Assembly: GCA_029856045.1 (NCBI GenBank)
Contig: JAHQWG010000053.1
Location: 1-64,000 of the forward strand
DNA length: 64,000 bases
Origin: Promethearchaeia archaeon
Lineage (GTDB): Archaea > Asgardarchaeota > Lokiarchaeia > Sigyniarchaeales > SOKP01
Direction of reading: 5' to 3'
In this document: positions 46,893-55,466 of the stretch, one piece after another
Layout of the letters: each line of letters opens with the position of its first letter
Numbering within the stretch: position 1 is the stretch's first letter
The notes under the pieces: model-generated
Seen by the model: only the letters and a program-made list of their open reading frames with translations
Told to the model about the DNA's origin: nothing
Databases searched by the model: none
Position numbers and translations under genes: made by a program

Positions 46893-46902
46893 ACTAATTA
46901 GT
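46893..46902. promoter_or_regulatory. Perfect palindrome between divergent TATA-like boxes
   Basis: ACTAATTAGT is a perfect 10-base palindrome, and a second ACTAATT half-copy follows within 7 bases. On the right lies ATTTATAAAT (46910-46919), about 25 bases before the GTG at 46944. On the left, TTATAAAA on the other strand points to the hydrolase gene. A regulator bound here could control both directions. Confidence 0.45.
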
Positions 46903-46943
46903 CACAACTAATTTATAAATTTAATGATTTAATATCATCATTA

Positions 46944-47237
46944 GTGATCTATAATATAACCAATAAATATAAAATTACTGAGATAATGGAAAAAGTTATT
47001 GAAATGATTAGAACCTTTCAGGAAGATTATTGGATTTCTGTTAAGCATGAGACCAACATCAATTATTTAATAAAAGAAATTAAAGATAAAAAAAGGAAGC
47101 CTTCCAGAAACGAAACGGTAGAATTGATAAAATATTTTAGAAAAATAAAAAAGAAAATAAAAAAAAGAATCCGAAAAATTGAAAATGAAGCGAGCTTTTT
47201 TAATAAACATCATAGAAAGAATCGCTTAACCTTCTAA
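46944..47237 (+). CDS. Small basic helical protein
   Basis: This 97-residue, lysine/arginine-rich, all-helical protein has no cysteine or known motif. GTG at 46944 lies about 25 bases from a TATA box, so a leaderless message would begin almost at the start codon; an internal ATG at 46986 is the alternative. The charge pattern (KKKIKKRIRKI) could bind nucleic acid, but that is a guess. Confidence 0.5.
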   Translation: MIYNITNKYKITEIMEKVIEMIRTFQEDYWISVKHETNINYLIKEIKDKKRKPSRNETVELIKYFRKIKKKIKKRIRKIENEASFFNKHHRKNRLTF

Positions 47238-47601
47238 TTATTTGTAAATAATCGGAAACATTTAGAAGATTCCAAAATTTATTTCAATCTTTAAACTTGA
47301 ATCTATAAAAATAATGAAAGTTTAATTATTATCTTAATGATAATTCTTGAATATTCAGCTAGATTTTATCTACGAAGATTCAATTTTTTGAATTTATGAA
47401 CTTAAAATATATTCTAATTTATATTCCAAGTGTTGTTTTTCTTGGACATAATAATCTATATATCATTTATCTGTAAGGGGGAAATACTAAAAGCAATATT
47501 TAGGCAAGACTGATAATTCCTTTTATAAATCAGAAATCTAATTTAAAGGAAATTTTCTTAATCAAAATACTTTAAGTTGTTATTTCATTAATTTTTAACA
47601 A
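47238..47601. other. Non-coding AT-rich spacer
   Basis: I see no convincing gene in this 364-base convergent spacer. The longest short frame (ATG near 47397, 26 codons) is hydrophobic and unsupported. No clear hairpin terminator is present. Confidence 0.4.
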
Positions 47602-47955
47602 TTAATAAATACGCCAGAGGTAAATATCAAGATCAATGGATTGATCTTCCTTAAAAACAATACCCTCTTTTTCCAACAGATCTTTTTGAGTTTCATAACC
47701 ACGATAAAGGGGCAAAGAAATACGTCCCTTACTATTAATAACTCTATGCCACGGTAAATCATATTTTCTAGAGCAAGAATGCAATATCCAAGATACCTGA
47801 CGTGAAGCACGTGGATTACCTGCATAAGCAGCAATTTGACCATAAGTGGCAACTTTTCCTGGTGGTATCTGCTTTATTAGTTGTTTTACGTGCTCAGAAA
47901 ATGAATAGTTCATGTTATTATCATCTTCATTAAATATTTTCATTCCAATATTCAC
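47602..47955 (-). CDS. Alkyltransferase-like protein (ATL), MGMT homologue without the acceptor Cys
   Basis: This 117-residue protein has the DNA-binding half of O6-alkylguanine-DNA alkyltransferases: IPPGKVATYGQIA (residues 30-42), the NPRASRQVSWIL helix and the active-site loop PWHRV. The alkyl-acceptor Cys of PCHRV is Trp69. That is the mark of ATL proteins, which bind alkylated guanine and pass it to other repair pathways. The usual C-terminal end (LEKEGIVF) is present. The start is GTG at 47955, with ATG at 47943 and 47913 as alternatives. Confidence 0.85.
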   Translation of the reverse strand: MNIGMKIFNEDDNNMNYSFSEHVKQLIKQIPPGKVATYGQIAAYAGNPRASRQVSWILHSCSRKYDLPWHRVINSKGRISLPLYRGYETQKDLLEKEGIVFKEDQSIDLDIYLWRIY

Positions 47956-48024
47956 TTGATTTATTAGAATAAAAATAAGAAAAAAAAGAATATTTTTTGT
48001 TTTTTTAATTATTTTACTATTCCA

Positions 48025-48438
48025 TTACGTTCTCTTTTCTTCTCGAAGGTAGAAGTAGATGTTTATAACTATTAAAATGATTTTTATTATAGTAGCAATT
48101 ATTTGACCTGTAATCCAGGTAGCTGAACCAGTAATAGTAATATAAGCCACAATATCTAAAATAAGCAATAGTATTTCATATGCGATTGCAAGCTCGAAGG
48201 TTATTTTAACTTTCTCCCAGTCTGCTCTTATGATCGCAATTATACCGAAAATTCCAAGAACCACAAGAGCTCCACCACAAACCCTTAAGGCTTGTACATC
48301 AAACGCAGGTGCATCAGTTAATTGGTAATATATCTCAGGAATTATCAATTCAAGAAATCCATAGATAAATGCAACAATTACATTAACAATAATCACAATT
48401 TTCATTTCTTTTGACATTTCTGCCATAGATTTTATCAT
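48025..48438 (-). CDS. Hypothetical four-helix membrane protein
   Basis: This 137-residue protein has four membrane helices (about 12-32, 50-69, 76-98 and 106-128) and a charged tail. No family is recognised. ATG codons at 48438 and 48426 both fit as starts. It is monocistronic and convergent with nothing close. Confidence 0.6.
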   Translation of the reverse strand: MIKSMAEMSKEMKIVIIVNVIVAFIYGFLELIIPEIYYQLTDAPAFDVQALRVCGGALVVLGIFGIIAIIRADWEKVKITFELAIAYEILLLILDIVAYITITGSATWITGQIIATIIKIILIVINIYFYLREEKRT

Positions 48439-48729
48439 CTCTTATTTTTTTTATTAAAAATTGTATCTCCTTTTTAAAACAAGTTAATGTAAGTTACTTT
48501 TTAATTTAAACATTAATACAAAATTGTTAAAGAATAAAATAGTTTTTATTTTTTTTTATAAAAAATCTAAATAATTATGACATCATTCTTTTCTATGATA
48601 CAAGAAATAATAGAATAATAGATAATGCAATAATTTTAATTAAAAAAATATAAAAACATATAATGATTTTACTATTAATAGAATAATTATTTTATTAAAT
48701 AATTAAAATATAAAATAACATATATAAAA

Positions 48730-48981
48730 ATGACATATACTACAATTTCTATTAAAGATAAGACCAAAAAAGAATTAAAGAATCTTCTATCAATATATAA
48801 CGCAAAATCTATGGATGAATTACTAAAATTATTAATAATAGAAGCAAAGAAAAAGAAGATTGACGATTTTGGCATTGAATTTCAAAAAAAATTAAAAGAA
48901 AAGAATTTATCTTTAGAAGATATCATAAAATCTGGAGAAGAAATAAGAGCAAAGATCTTAAAGGAAGAATCTAAGAAATGA
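48730..48981 (+). CDS. Ribbon-helix-helix antitoxin (VapB-like)
   Basis: This 83-residue protein starts with the RHH pattern T-x-ISIKDKTKKEL (beta strand and first helix) and SMDELLKLLI (second helix). A charged helical tail follows that would wrap the toxin. It overlaps the PIN-domain gene by 4 bases (ATGA). It should bind the operon promoter and neutralise the toxin; Asgard genomes hold many such pairs. Confidence 0.75.
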   Translation: MTYTTISIKDKTKKELKNLLSIYNAKSMDELLKLLIIEAKKKKIDDFGIEFQKKLKEKNLSLEDIIKSGEEIRAKILKEESKK

Positions 48982-49406
48982 TTCCCTTAGTTATAGATAC
49001 CAACATAATATATTCAGTCATATATAATAAAAATGGCGTCGAAAGACAACTTCTTAATTATATTATTGATAATAATGAAATTCAATTATTTGCACCCGCT
49101 ATATTTTGGGATGAAATTCTTAGGAATCTTTCAAAAAAATTAAATTTTCAGGAAAAAGCTGTGAATTCTATTCTTTCCCAATTTGATATAATTGAAATTT
49201 CTCCCAAACAATATGAACCAAAGATTGTTGAGGCTAGAAGTTTAATTTTCCATGAAAATAACGTACCTTTTGTTGCCTGTGCTCTTTTCTTAAATGCACC
49301 AATTTGGTCAGGAAATGAAACTCATTTTAAAGCTTTAGATAAATCTAAAAAAGTAATCTGGTTTAATTCAAAAAGATTAAACAATTTTTTTAAAAAATCG
49401 AATTAA
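48978..49406 (+). CDS. PIN-domain toxin (VapC-like), two acidic sites replaced by Asn
   Basis: The 142-residue PIN protein has the first catalytic Asp in VIDTNII (residue 6) and a Glu in FWDEIL. The later segment reads ENNVPFVACALFLNAPIWSGNE. In related PIN toxins the places before VPF and after WTG are usually Asp; both are Asn here. The nuclease may be weakened or may use other ligands. It is translationally coupled to the antitoxin at 48730. Confidence 0.75.
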   Translation: MIPLVIDTNIIYSVIYNKNGVERQLLNYIIDNNEIQLFAPAIFWDEILRNLSKKLNFQEKAVNSILSQFDIIEISPKQYEPKIVEARSLIFHENNVPFVACALFLNAPIWSGNETHFKALDKSKKVIWFNSKRLNNFFKKSN

Positions 49407-49549
49407 ATATGTCAGTAGATCTACAATTTCATAAATATAAAATTTAATTCATAAATCTTTAAATATAGGTTCTAGAGAATTATAAATAATTACATAAATC
49501 TAAAATAAAATTTTAAAAAATATTAAATAATAGAAAAAGAGGATTGGCT

Positions 49550-51028
49550 GTGAGAAATTTAAAAGTCAAAATAAAAAAACCTATGCTACTGATAATTATT
49601 TCAGTCACATTAATGTTAATAATTGGGATTACAGGAACTTTGGAGTTGTTGGGTAAAGGAACTGTGATTCTTAGTCTTACTGGAGCAATTATTTTTGCTG
49701 GTTTAATGGGGTGTGGAATTTTTTCTTTACTAATTAATGTATTCCGAGAGGTGTTCTTTATAGCTGAAACTTCAAGAAATTTCAAACGTAAAATCATAAA
49801 ATCAGGTAAATATGTTGTCGTTATCTTATTTACACTAATAATCACTCTTGTCGCAGTTTTAGGAACAATGCTCATTTATTGGAATATTCGCCTTCCTCCC
49901 TCTTATGAAACAGATTCGGTGCTACAATTGGAAACATATATTGCAATACCACCTGGAAATCAATTGGAAAAACACCACAAATCCAATACTAAATTATATT
50001 ATTGGAAAGGGAATTTTTATCTCACTTATCAATCATCTAAATGGCATCTTGAAGACAAAAATGGGGAACTGATAATTGCCAAATCTCCAGATGCATCCGA
50101 GGGAAGCTGGGAAATAATAGCAAGTATAAAGGGTCCAGGACAAAATGATGTTAGAGATCCATTAATAACAGAAATTAACGGTAGTCTGTTCTTTTATTTT
50201 TTACCAAACTTTAGATTCGACCCTGGTCCAAATACAACCTACTGGACTGTTAGTGATGACGGTGAGACCTGGGCTGAACCACAAGAATTAGAAGTAAATG
50301 TATTATATGAAGATGGATGGAAAACAGAAGCAGGATGGGTTTTTGGTAGACAACGACCAATAACTGAAGATAATATTACTTGGTATGTTATGGCTAGCGG
50401 GAGAAAAAATAATAAAAGAATGACAATTTTACTGGAGTCTACAGATGGTATCAATTGGACGGAAGTCTCTGTAGTCTACGATACATATGGCAGTGGCGAA
50501 GCTTGTATGGAATTTTTACCAAACGGAGAATTTATTGCTACACTCCGAGTTAGTGCTATGAGCAGCTGGACTGGCTATGAATTTGGCACTCCTCATGCCG
50601 GTACAATTATTGCTACCTCGTATAATAATCATAAAAATTGGTCCCATCATGCCGATTTTCAAACCAGAATGGACGGTGCTACACTCTTTACTTTAAATAA
50701 TCGATCAAGAATATTTGTTGCCGGTAGAAATCATTTGGGTCCAAGAATAGATATTGGTAATCACGTGAGTAGAAAACGGACAGCCATTTATGAAGTAAAG
50801 AAAGATCACCTAATTCATCTTTTCGATTTACCCAGCAATGGAGATACTGCTTATACAGGCGTGGTCGTAAGAGGAGATGACATTTACGTCAGCTATTATA
50901 CATGCCCGATTAATAAAGATTATCCGTGGATTGTTGGGATTTGTATTCACACCGAAACAGAGATTAGAATAGCAAAATTTAGCACCTCTGGACTAATTGA
51001 ATATGCAAATCAAATTGGGGGTGGTTAA
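49550..51028 (+). CDS. Membrane-anchored sialidase-like beta-propeller protein
   Basis: About 492 residues. Two or three N-terminal membrane helices (about 12-75 and 90-115) are followed by an extracellular beta-propeller with Asp-box motifs (SDDGETW and STDGINW). There are also bacterial-sialidase-like pieces (NDVRDPLI, GRQRPIT). Catalytic residues cannot be assigned with certainty. GTG at 49550 is preferred because AGAGGA lies 6 bases before it; TTG at 49544 is too close. Two tiny membrane proteins follow on the same strand. It may cut sugar chains on the outer face or serve as a glycan-binding protein. Confidence 0.7.
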   Translation: MRNLKVKIKKPMLLIIISVTLMLIIGITGTLELLGKGTVILSLTGAIIFAGLMGCGIFSLLINVFREVFFIAETSRNFKRKIIKSGKYVVVILFTLIITLVAVLGTMLIYWNIRLPPSYETDSVLQLETYIAIPPGNQLEKHHKSNTKLYYWKGNFYLTYQSSKWHLEDKNGELIIAKSPDASEGSWEIIASIKGPGQNDVRDPLITEINGSLFFYFLPNFRFDPGPNTTYWTVSDDGETWAEPQELEVNVLYEDGWKTEAGWVFGRQRPITEDNITWYVMASGRKNNKRMTILLESTDGINWTEVSVVYDTYGSGEACMEFLPNGEFIATLRVSAMSSWTGYEFGTPHAGTIIATSYNNHKNWSHHADFQTRMDGATLFTLNNRSRIFVAGRNHLGPRIDIGNHVSRKRTAIYEVKKDHLIHLFDLPSNGDTAYTGVVVRGDDIYVSYYTCPINKDYPWIVGICIHTETEIRIAKFSTSGLIEYANQIGGG

Positions 51029-51029
51029 A

Positions 51030-51161
51030 ATGTCTCAGGAAAAAGAAGAGGAAAAAATAAGCGATAAAGAAAAATTCATGATTGAACTTTTAATCATGAC
51101 TGTAGTCGGCTTACTCGTTATAGTCCCACTTATCTTATATGGATATCACTTTTTAATTTAA
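51030..51161 (+). CDS. Tiny single-helix membrane protein
   Basis: A 43-residue frame begins at the ATG at 51030, right after the sialidase-like stop. The N terminus is acidic and charged (MSQEKEEEKISDKEK). One membrane helix follows (MIELLIMTVVGLLVIVPLIL). Spacing to both neighbours suggests an operon. The function is unknown; such one-helix proteins often steady a larger membrane partner. Confidence 0.6.
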   Translation: MSQEKEEEKISDKEKFMIELLIMTVVGLLVIVPLILYGYHFLI

Positions 51162-51179
51162 TATGGAGGAATGTAAAAA

Positions 51180-51287
51180 ATGGATAAAAAAATGATTTGG
51201 AACATTACACGAATAGTTTATTGGACATTAATATTCATTTTAGCACTCTACTTTGTCTTTCTACTAATAACAACGCTTTTTATGTAG
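51180..51287 (+). CDS. Tiny single-helix membrane protein
   Basis: A 35-residue frame starts at ATG 51180 behind GGAGGAATG, a strong ribosome binding site. After MDKKMIWNITR it is one long membrane helix ending in TTLFM. It is the third gene of the sialidase-like operon. No homologue is recognised. Confidence 0.55.
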   Translation: MDKKMIWNITRIVYWTLIFILALYFVFLLITTLFM

Positions 51288-51501
51288 CAACGTCAAAAAA
51301 AATATTAGAATTCAGGAGTATCATTAAAAATTTTAATATAAGTTATCTTTTTTTGTTTTCATTTTCTTTTTATTTTTTTTAAAATCTTTTTTAAAATAAT
51401 TTTCATTAATTTAAGAAACTTTCAACTTTAAAAATTATATAAGATATAACCTTCTAATTGTTAAATAAAAAATAAAATATGAAATTGTTGAAGGGATTAA
51501 A

Positions 51502-52620
51502 ATGTCCACAGATGAAATCCAGCCTAAAATTACCTTAAAATTCATCCTGAAAAATTTAGGCACTATAATCAAGATGAAAAGAGCCAATAGAGAACGAATG
51601 GATAAATTTACAAAAGCAAATCAGCTACTTAAAGCACCAATCATGCCCACTACCGAAGGTACTGGAGGAGCAATGGAAGAAGGTATGATCTATATTATAT
51701 TCAACTCCAATGAAGAAACATCCCCCGAAATCTTCGATAGCGTATTCCGGGTATTTTGGGCCAATGCACCCGATTTGAAATTTTCAGTTTTTGATGGTGC
51801 CCTCCTCTCTGAAAACTTTAAATCTGGCCAATGGGTAAGGTCTTTCGGTAAGGGAATTTTCGAAAATCTTTCTAAAAAGCGCTTTCACCAAGAGGTACAT
51901 TTCGAAGAATGCGACTTGGAATTCGATGGTATATGGCCAGATGGCTATAAATTGATTTTCCATGATAGAAAACTTGATATCAAGGGAAATTTAGCCTATG
52001 AAGCAATAGACCCGAAAGGAGTATTAGTCTATTATAATAATCGCCTTACAGTAGCGCCCTCTATGGCCGAACAATTCTATGATATTTTCGCAATAAAAGT
52101 AACAGGCACTATAGAAATGCAAGGAAAAAAAATTCACGTTTCTAATGGGAGGGGTATCATCGAGCATGGATTAGGTATTTTTTCAAATTTTGACATATAT
52201 GATTGGAGATGGCTCAATTTACAGTTTCCCGAAGGGCAGATCCATCTCTTCTACCATTCGCTTGACCTTAAGGATGAGGGAATTTATATAGCCGGGGAAG
52301 GGGCTGCCGTCATGAATGGTGATTGGTATCACTTCCAACCAGGAGATTTCCAAATAAAGGAAATGGGCTATGGTGCAGATGATATTGTTCCAACTAAAGT
52401 GCCAATCGAATGGAAAGTGACCGCTGGGAAAGATACCCAGGGAGAACCCCTCTTAGACTTGAAAATGGTGTCCACCACTAAACTCTCTTGGCACGGAGCA
52501 ATGGCTAAAGAAAATCAAGCCATAACTAATTATATCCTTGACGCTGACGGAACATGGAAAGGAAAAACCATTAAAGGGAAGGGGACAATGGAAAACCAAA
52601 TGCATAGAGTAATTAAATGA
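51502..52620 (+). CDS. CrtC/AttH-like lipocalin-fold protein (tentative)
   Basis: This 372-residue soluble protein of mostly beta strands contains the phrase GRGIIEHGLGIFSNFDIYDWRWLNLQF. That recalls the carotenoid-hydratase/AttH lipocalin-like group (GRGY-x-EH ... WIWLQ). A second similar sheet (KLSWHGAMAKENQAITNYILDADG) ends the protein, so two linked barrels are likely. No signal peptide is seen. A role in lipid or isoprenoid handling is possible but not shown. Local GC is a little higher than around it. Confidence 0.5.
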   Translation: MSTDEIQPKITLKFILKNLGTIIKMKRANRERMDKFTKANQLLKAPIMPTTEGTGGAMEEGMIYIIFNSNEETSPEIFDSVFRVFWANAPDLKFSVFDGALLSENFKSGQWVRSFGKGIFENLSKKRFHQEVHFEECDLEFDGIWPDGYKLIFHDRKLDIKGNLAYEAIDPKGVLVYYNNRLTVAPSMAEQFYDIFAIKVTGTIEMQGKKIHVSNGRGIIEHGLGIFSNFDIYDWRWLNLQFPEGQIHLFYHSLDLKDEGIYIAGEGAAVMNGDWYHFQPGDFQIKEMGYGADDIVPTKVPIEWKVTAGKDTQGEPLLDLKMVSTTKLSWHGAMAKENQAITNYILDADGTWKGKTIKGKGTMENQMHRVIK

Positions 52621-52810
52621 TCTATGTAATATTTCTTGTAAATAACTCTTCAAATTATATTCTCAACTATTTCTTTTACTGAACTAGGATAAGTATTTGC
52701 ATAATCTTATTTTTGCTAACTATAGAAATGATTTTTTAGATGATTATTTTTTTACATATTTTTAATTTAAAAATAATTTATTCAATTAAAGAACATGTAA
52801 AAAAGTTTTT

Positions 52811-52897
52811 TCAAGAATAATTTAAAGATCTATTTTTTTGGTTTATTAAATCTTGAATTGTAATCTCAGGATGATGATATCTCTGTGTTTTTAAAGT
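52811..52897 (-). other. In-frame C-terminal extension after the stop of the EFR1 gene
   Basis: After the TAA at 52900-52898 the frame continues for 28 codons to TGA 52813-52811. It includes RYHHPEIT followed by IQDLINQ. EFR1 ferredoxins usually end with a basic linker and a RY-x-(H/N)P-(E/N)-(I/V) stretch of this type. The extension therefore looks like the native end of the protein, separated by one nonsense codon. Confidence 0.5.
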
Positions 52898-53620
52898 TTA
52901 TATACCGAATTGAATAGATTTTTCAGGGCAAAAATTAATACATGCTAAGCATTGCTGACATTTATGCTGCCATTGTGGTATTCCCTCTATTAGTATAATA
53001 TTATTTACAGGACAAACCTTTTCACATATACCACACTTGTTGCAATTATCATCGGCGTAGAATGATTTATCACTTTCATACACTTCCTCTCGAAATTTAT
53101 TATTAAATCTTTCACTCTTGCTTACATCTTTTTTAAAAATATCTTGATTGAGATTTTCTCTTTTATCCTTTAAAATTTCAGAGATAAATTCAACTTCTTT
53201 AATTGCTTTTTCGAAAAACTCTTTTTGACGCTCTTCTGAGTGAATATCATACGCAATAATATAATTATTGGGCATAGTGATATAAAATCCAGCACTAAGC
53301 GTTTTCGCTTTCGTTTTTAAAATCTTCTCTAACTGTTGTAAAGGCTGTTCGTTAATATCTCCAGCATACGTTATAACCGCAAAAAAATAATTAGATTTAC
53401 TAAGATCTATTTTGTATATAAAATCATACACTATTTTAGGCAATCCAGAATAATATAAGGGAAAAATAAAACCTACTTTTTCACTCCTCGATGAAAGGTT
53501 TTCCATTTCCCAAACCTTTGCAATGGGTATAAGTTCACAGTCTTCTAACTTTTCGGCAAGGATTCTCGCAATCTTTAAAGAATTGCCCGTTCCAGTAAAA
53601 AAATAGATTGTCGTTTCCAT
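52898..53620 (-). CDS. EFR1-family flavodoxin-ferredoxin
   Basis: This 240-residue protein has an N-terminal flavodoxin-like domain with the FMN phosphate loop FTGTGNSLK (residues 8-16) and FPLYYSGLP. A C-terminal double ferredoxin follows with CNKCGICEKVCP and CQQCLACINFCP. It would move electrons between FMN and two 4Fe-4S clusters in the cytoplasm. The stop comes directly after SIQFGI, and the usual family tail lies beyond it in frame. Even the short form keeps both cluster sites. Confidence 0.85.
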   Translation of the reverse strand: METTIYFFTGTGNSLKIARILAEKLEDCELIPIAKVWEMENLSSRSEKVGFIFPLYYSGLPKIVYDFIYKIDLSKSNYFFAVITYAGDINEQPLQQLEKILKTKAKTLSAGFYITMPNNYIIAYDIHSEERQKEFFEKAIKEVEFISEILKDKRENLNQDIFKKDVSKSERFNNKFREEVYESDKSFYADDNCNKCGICEKVCPVNNIILIEGIPQWQHKCQQCLACINFCPEKSIQFGI

Positions 53621-53644
53621 ATATATTTAAAATGTTCTCTTCTT

Positions 53645-53767
53645 TTAGAGTTTATTAAACTTTAATCTAATTTTTGGTAAGAATTCACTTCTTGTATAAT
53701 ATATGTGCATCAACTTACGATTAGGCATTTTATAATCTTTTGGATTTATGATCGCTTTATTTATCAT
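53645..53767 (-). CDS. Small basic protein overlapping the DUF2695-like gene
   Basis: A 40-residue frame starts with an ATG at 53767, overlapping the stop region of the DUF2695-like gene by 11 bases in another frame. The product (MINKAIINPKDYKMPNRKLM, then YYTRSEFLPKIRLKFNKL) is basic with a protein-like spread of residues. It may be a coupled small gene or the end of a former larger protein. Confidence 0.42.
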   Translation of the reverse strand: MINKAIINPKDYKMPNRKLMHIYYTRSEFLPKIRLKFNKL

Positions 53768-53987
53768 ATTTTTCCCTCAAATGTTCTTCCGAGTTTAAGA
53801 AAATTTCACAATCACAAAATCCGCCAGATTCTCTGCAATCTTCTAAAAACTCTTCTCGGTTCTCTTTGAGAATATTCATTTCTTCTAATATTATCTCTGC
53901 ATTGGTTAAATCACGTCCATTACATCCATTGATTTCTAATAATTCTTCTAATCGATTAAAAAATCTCTCTAAATCTTTTTTATTCAT
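53757..53987 (-). CDS. Small DUF2695-like protein
   Basis: This 76-residue acidic protein has the C-terminal motif GGFCDCEIFLN that marks DUF2695 proteins, plus one more Cys in NGCNGRD. The function of the family is unknown. A 40-residue frame overlaps its end. It is followed on the same strand by the EFR1 gene about 135 bases later. Confidence 0.6.
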   Translation of the reverse strand: MNKKDLERFFNRLEELLEINGCNGRDLTNAEIILEEMNILKENREEFLEDCRESGGFCDCEIFLNSEEHLREKYDK

Positions 53988-54225
53988 TTGTAATTCTCCA
54001 ATTAATTAAGAATTTTAGAATAAATAAGTTATTCAACAATCTATTTATAAATTTTGTTGAAATTTAATTTCATACTCGATTATAATTTCACGATTAGGAT
54101 TTAAGTTAACTTTAATAATGTAATCAAGTAACTTGGATATAATACCTCGAATTTTAATCTTGAAGAAAAATCATAAGGATTTCTTAAAGTTTTCCCTTTA
54201 AAGGTAGTTTTGTTAATTTTCAATA

Positions 54226-55215
54226 TTAGTTAGCTTTCTTTGGTTTTTTTCTGATTAATCTTACACCCAAACTTATTTCATCAGCCTTTTCCTCGGGACC
54301 TTTCCAGAATGGATATGTCTTTTTTAATATTTTTATTTTTTTTATTTTAAATATTAAAAGAGCAGTAAGATTAATTGCAAGGATATTTGACATTAAAAGA
54401 ATAAAACTTCCAAAAGACAAAAGAGCATTTCCATAGATTAGAGCTACTCCAATATTAACGGCGGGAGGCATCAAAGATACCGCAATAGCAATACCAACTA
54501 AAGAAGATTCTATTCTACCCGTTATGGCGAATGCTACAGCTAACCCGGCGCCAATTGAAACGATTAAATCAAAAACCGTTGGAAAATTTCTATTCATCAT
54601 TTCATGGGTTGCAGAGGGTGAATCATAAATAAGGAAAGCCAAACTTCCCAGGACAATTCCAGTCCCTATTGCAATAAGAATTCCAAAAAGTTGTCCAAAG
54701 ATTCCTTTTTTAACTAAGATATAATTTTTGCTTATCATTCCATATGAAACGCCCAGTATAGGACCCATTAATGGAGATATGATCATTGCCCCTATAATAA
54801 TCGCCGTAGAATTTAAAATAAGCCCTGCTCCTGCGATCAAAGCAGCTATGATGATAAAAATATAATAATTTAAATTTAATTCCATAACTTCTTTTAAAGT
54901 GGATTCGATTTCTTCTACAGATATCCGGCTTGTAATTTCATCAGAAACATCACTTTCTTCTTCTTTCAACTCTGGAATTGTAACATCTAATTTTAATATA
55001 TCTATAATACCAAATTCAGTTCCCACTCCAATTTCATTAAGAACTTCTAAAACTCTAGCAACTTTAATTTTAGTGCAACGTATAATGACTAAAGAATTAC
55101 TTTTACCTTCCAATAATATCATATTTTTAATGTTAAGTTTCTCATTTAAAGCTTTTATTAATGATTCAATACGGCTTTTTGGTTCATTAGGAAGACTTAT
55201 CTGAATTTGACTCAT
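54226..55215 (-). CDS. DUF389 membrane protein
   Basis: This 329-residue protein has an N-terminal small alpha-beta domain (residues 1-80) and an acidic linker. A membrane part follows with the DUF389 signature STAIIIGAMIISPLMGPILG and about six helices. The function is unknown; such proteins are widespread in archaea and bacteria. In the spacer behind its stop a 40-codon TTG frame (54223-54101) is protein-like but unsupported. Confidence 0.82.
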   Translation of the reverse strand: MSQIQISLPNEPKSRIESLIKALNEKLNIKNMILLEGKSNSLVIIRCTKIKVARVLEVLNEIGVGTEFGIIDILKLDVTIPELKEEESDVSDEITSRISVEEIESTLKEVMELNLNYYIFIIIAALIAGAGLILNSTAIIIGAMIISPLMGPILGVSYGMISKNYILVKKGIFGQLFGILIAIGTGIVLGSLAFLIYDSPSATHEMMNRNFPTVFDLIVSIGAGLAVAFAITGRIESSLVGIAIAVSLMPPAVNIGVALIYGNALLSFGSFILLMSNILAINLTALLIFKIKKIKILKKTYPFWKGPEEKADEISLGVRLIRKKPKKAN

Positions 55216-55466
55216 TTTAAACTATCCTTGGATGTATTAGTACAATTAGATTTTTAACTAATAATAAAAATTCTATAATATTTATAATAATTTTCTTTTT
55301 AACTAAAATGTGAATAAAACTTACGTTAATTTATTTAACCTACATTCCTTAAATAAATTCTTTTTATTTTCATTCTCTAATTATTATTGAATCTTTTTTA
55401 ATCTATTCTGTAGCAATTTCATAGAAAAACAGAAACTTTAAAGGTTTTCGAAAGAGATTAATAATC

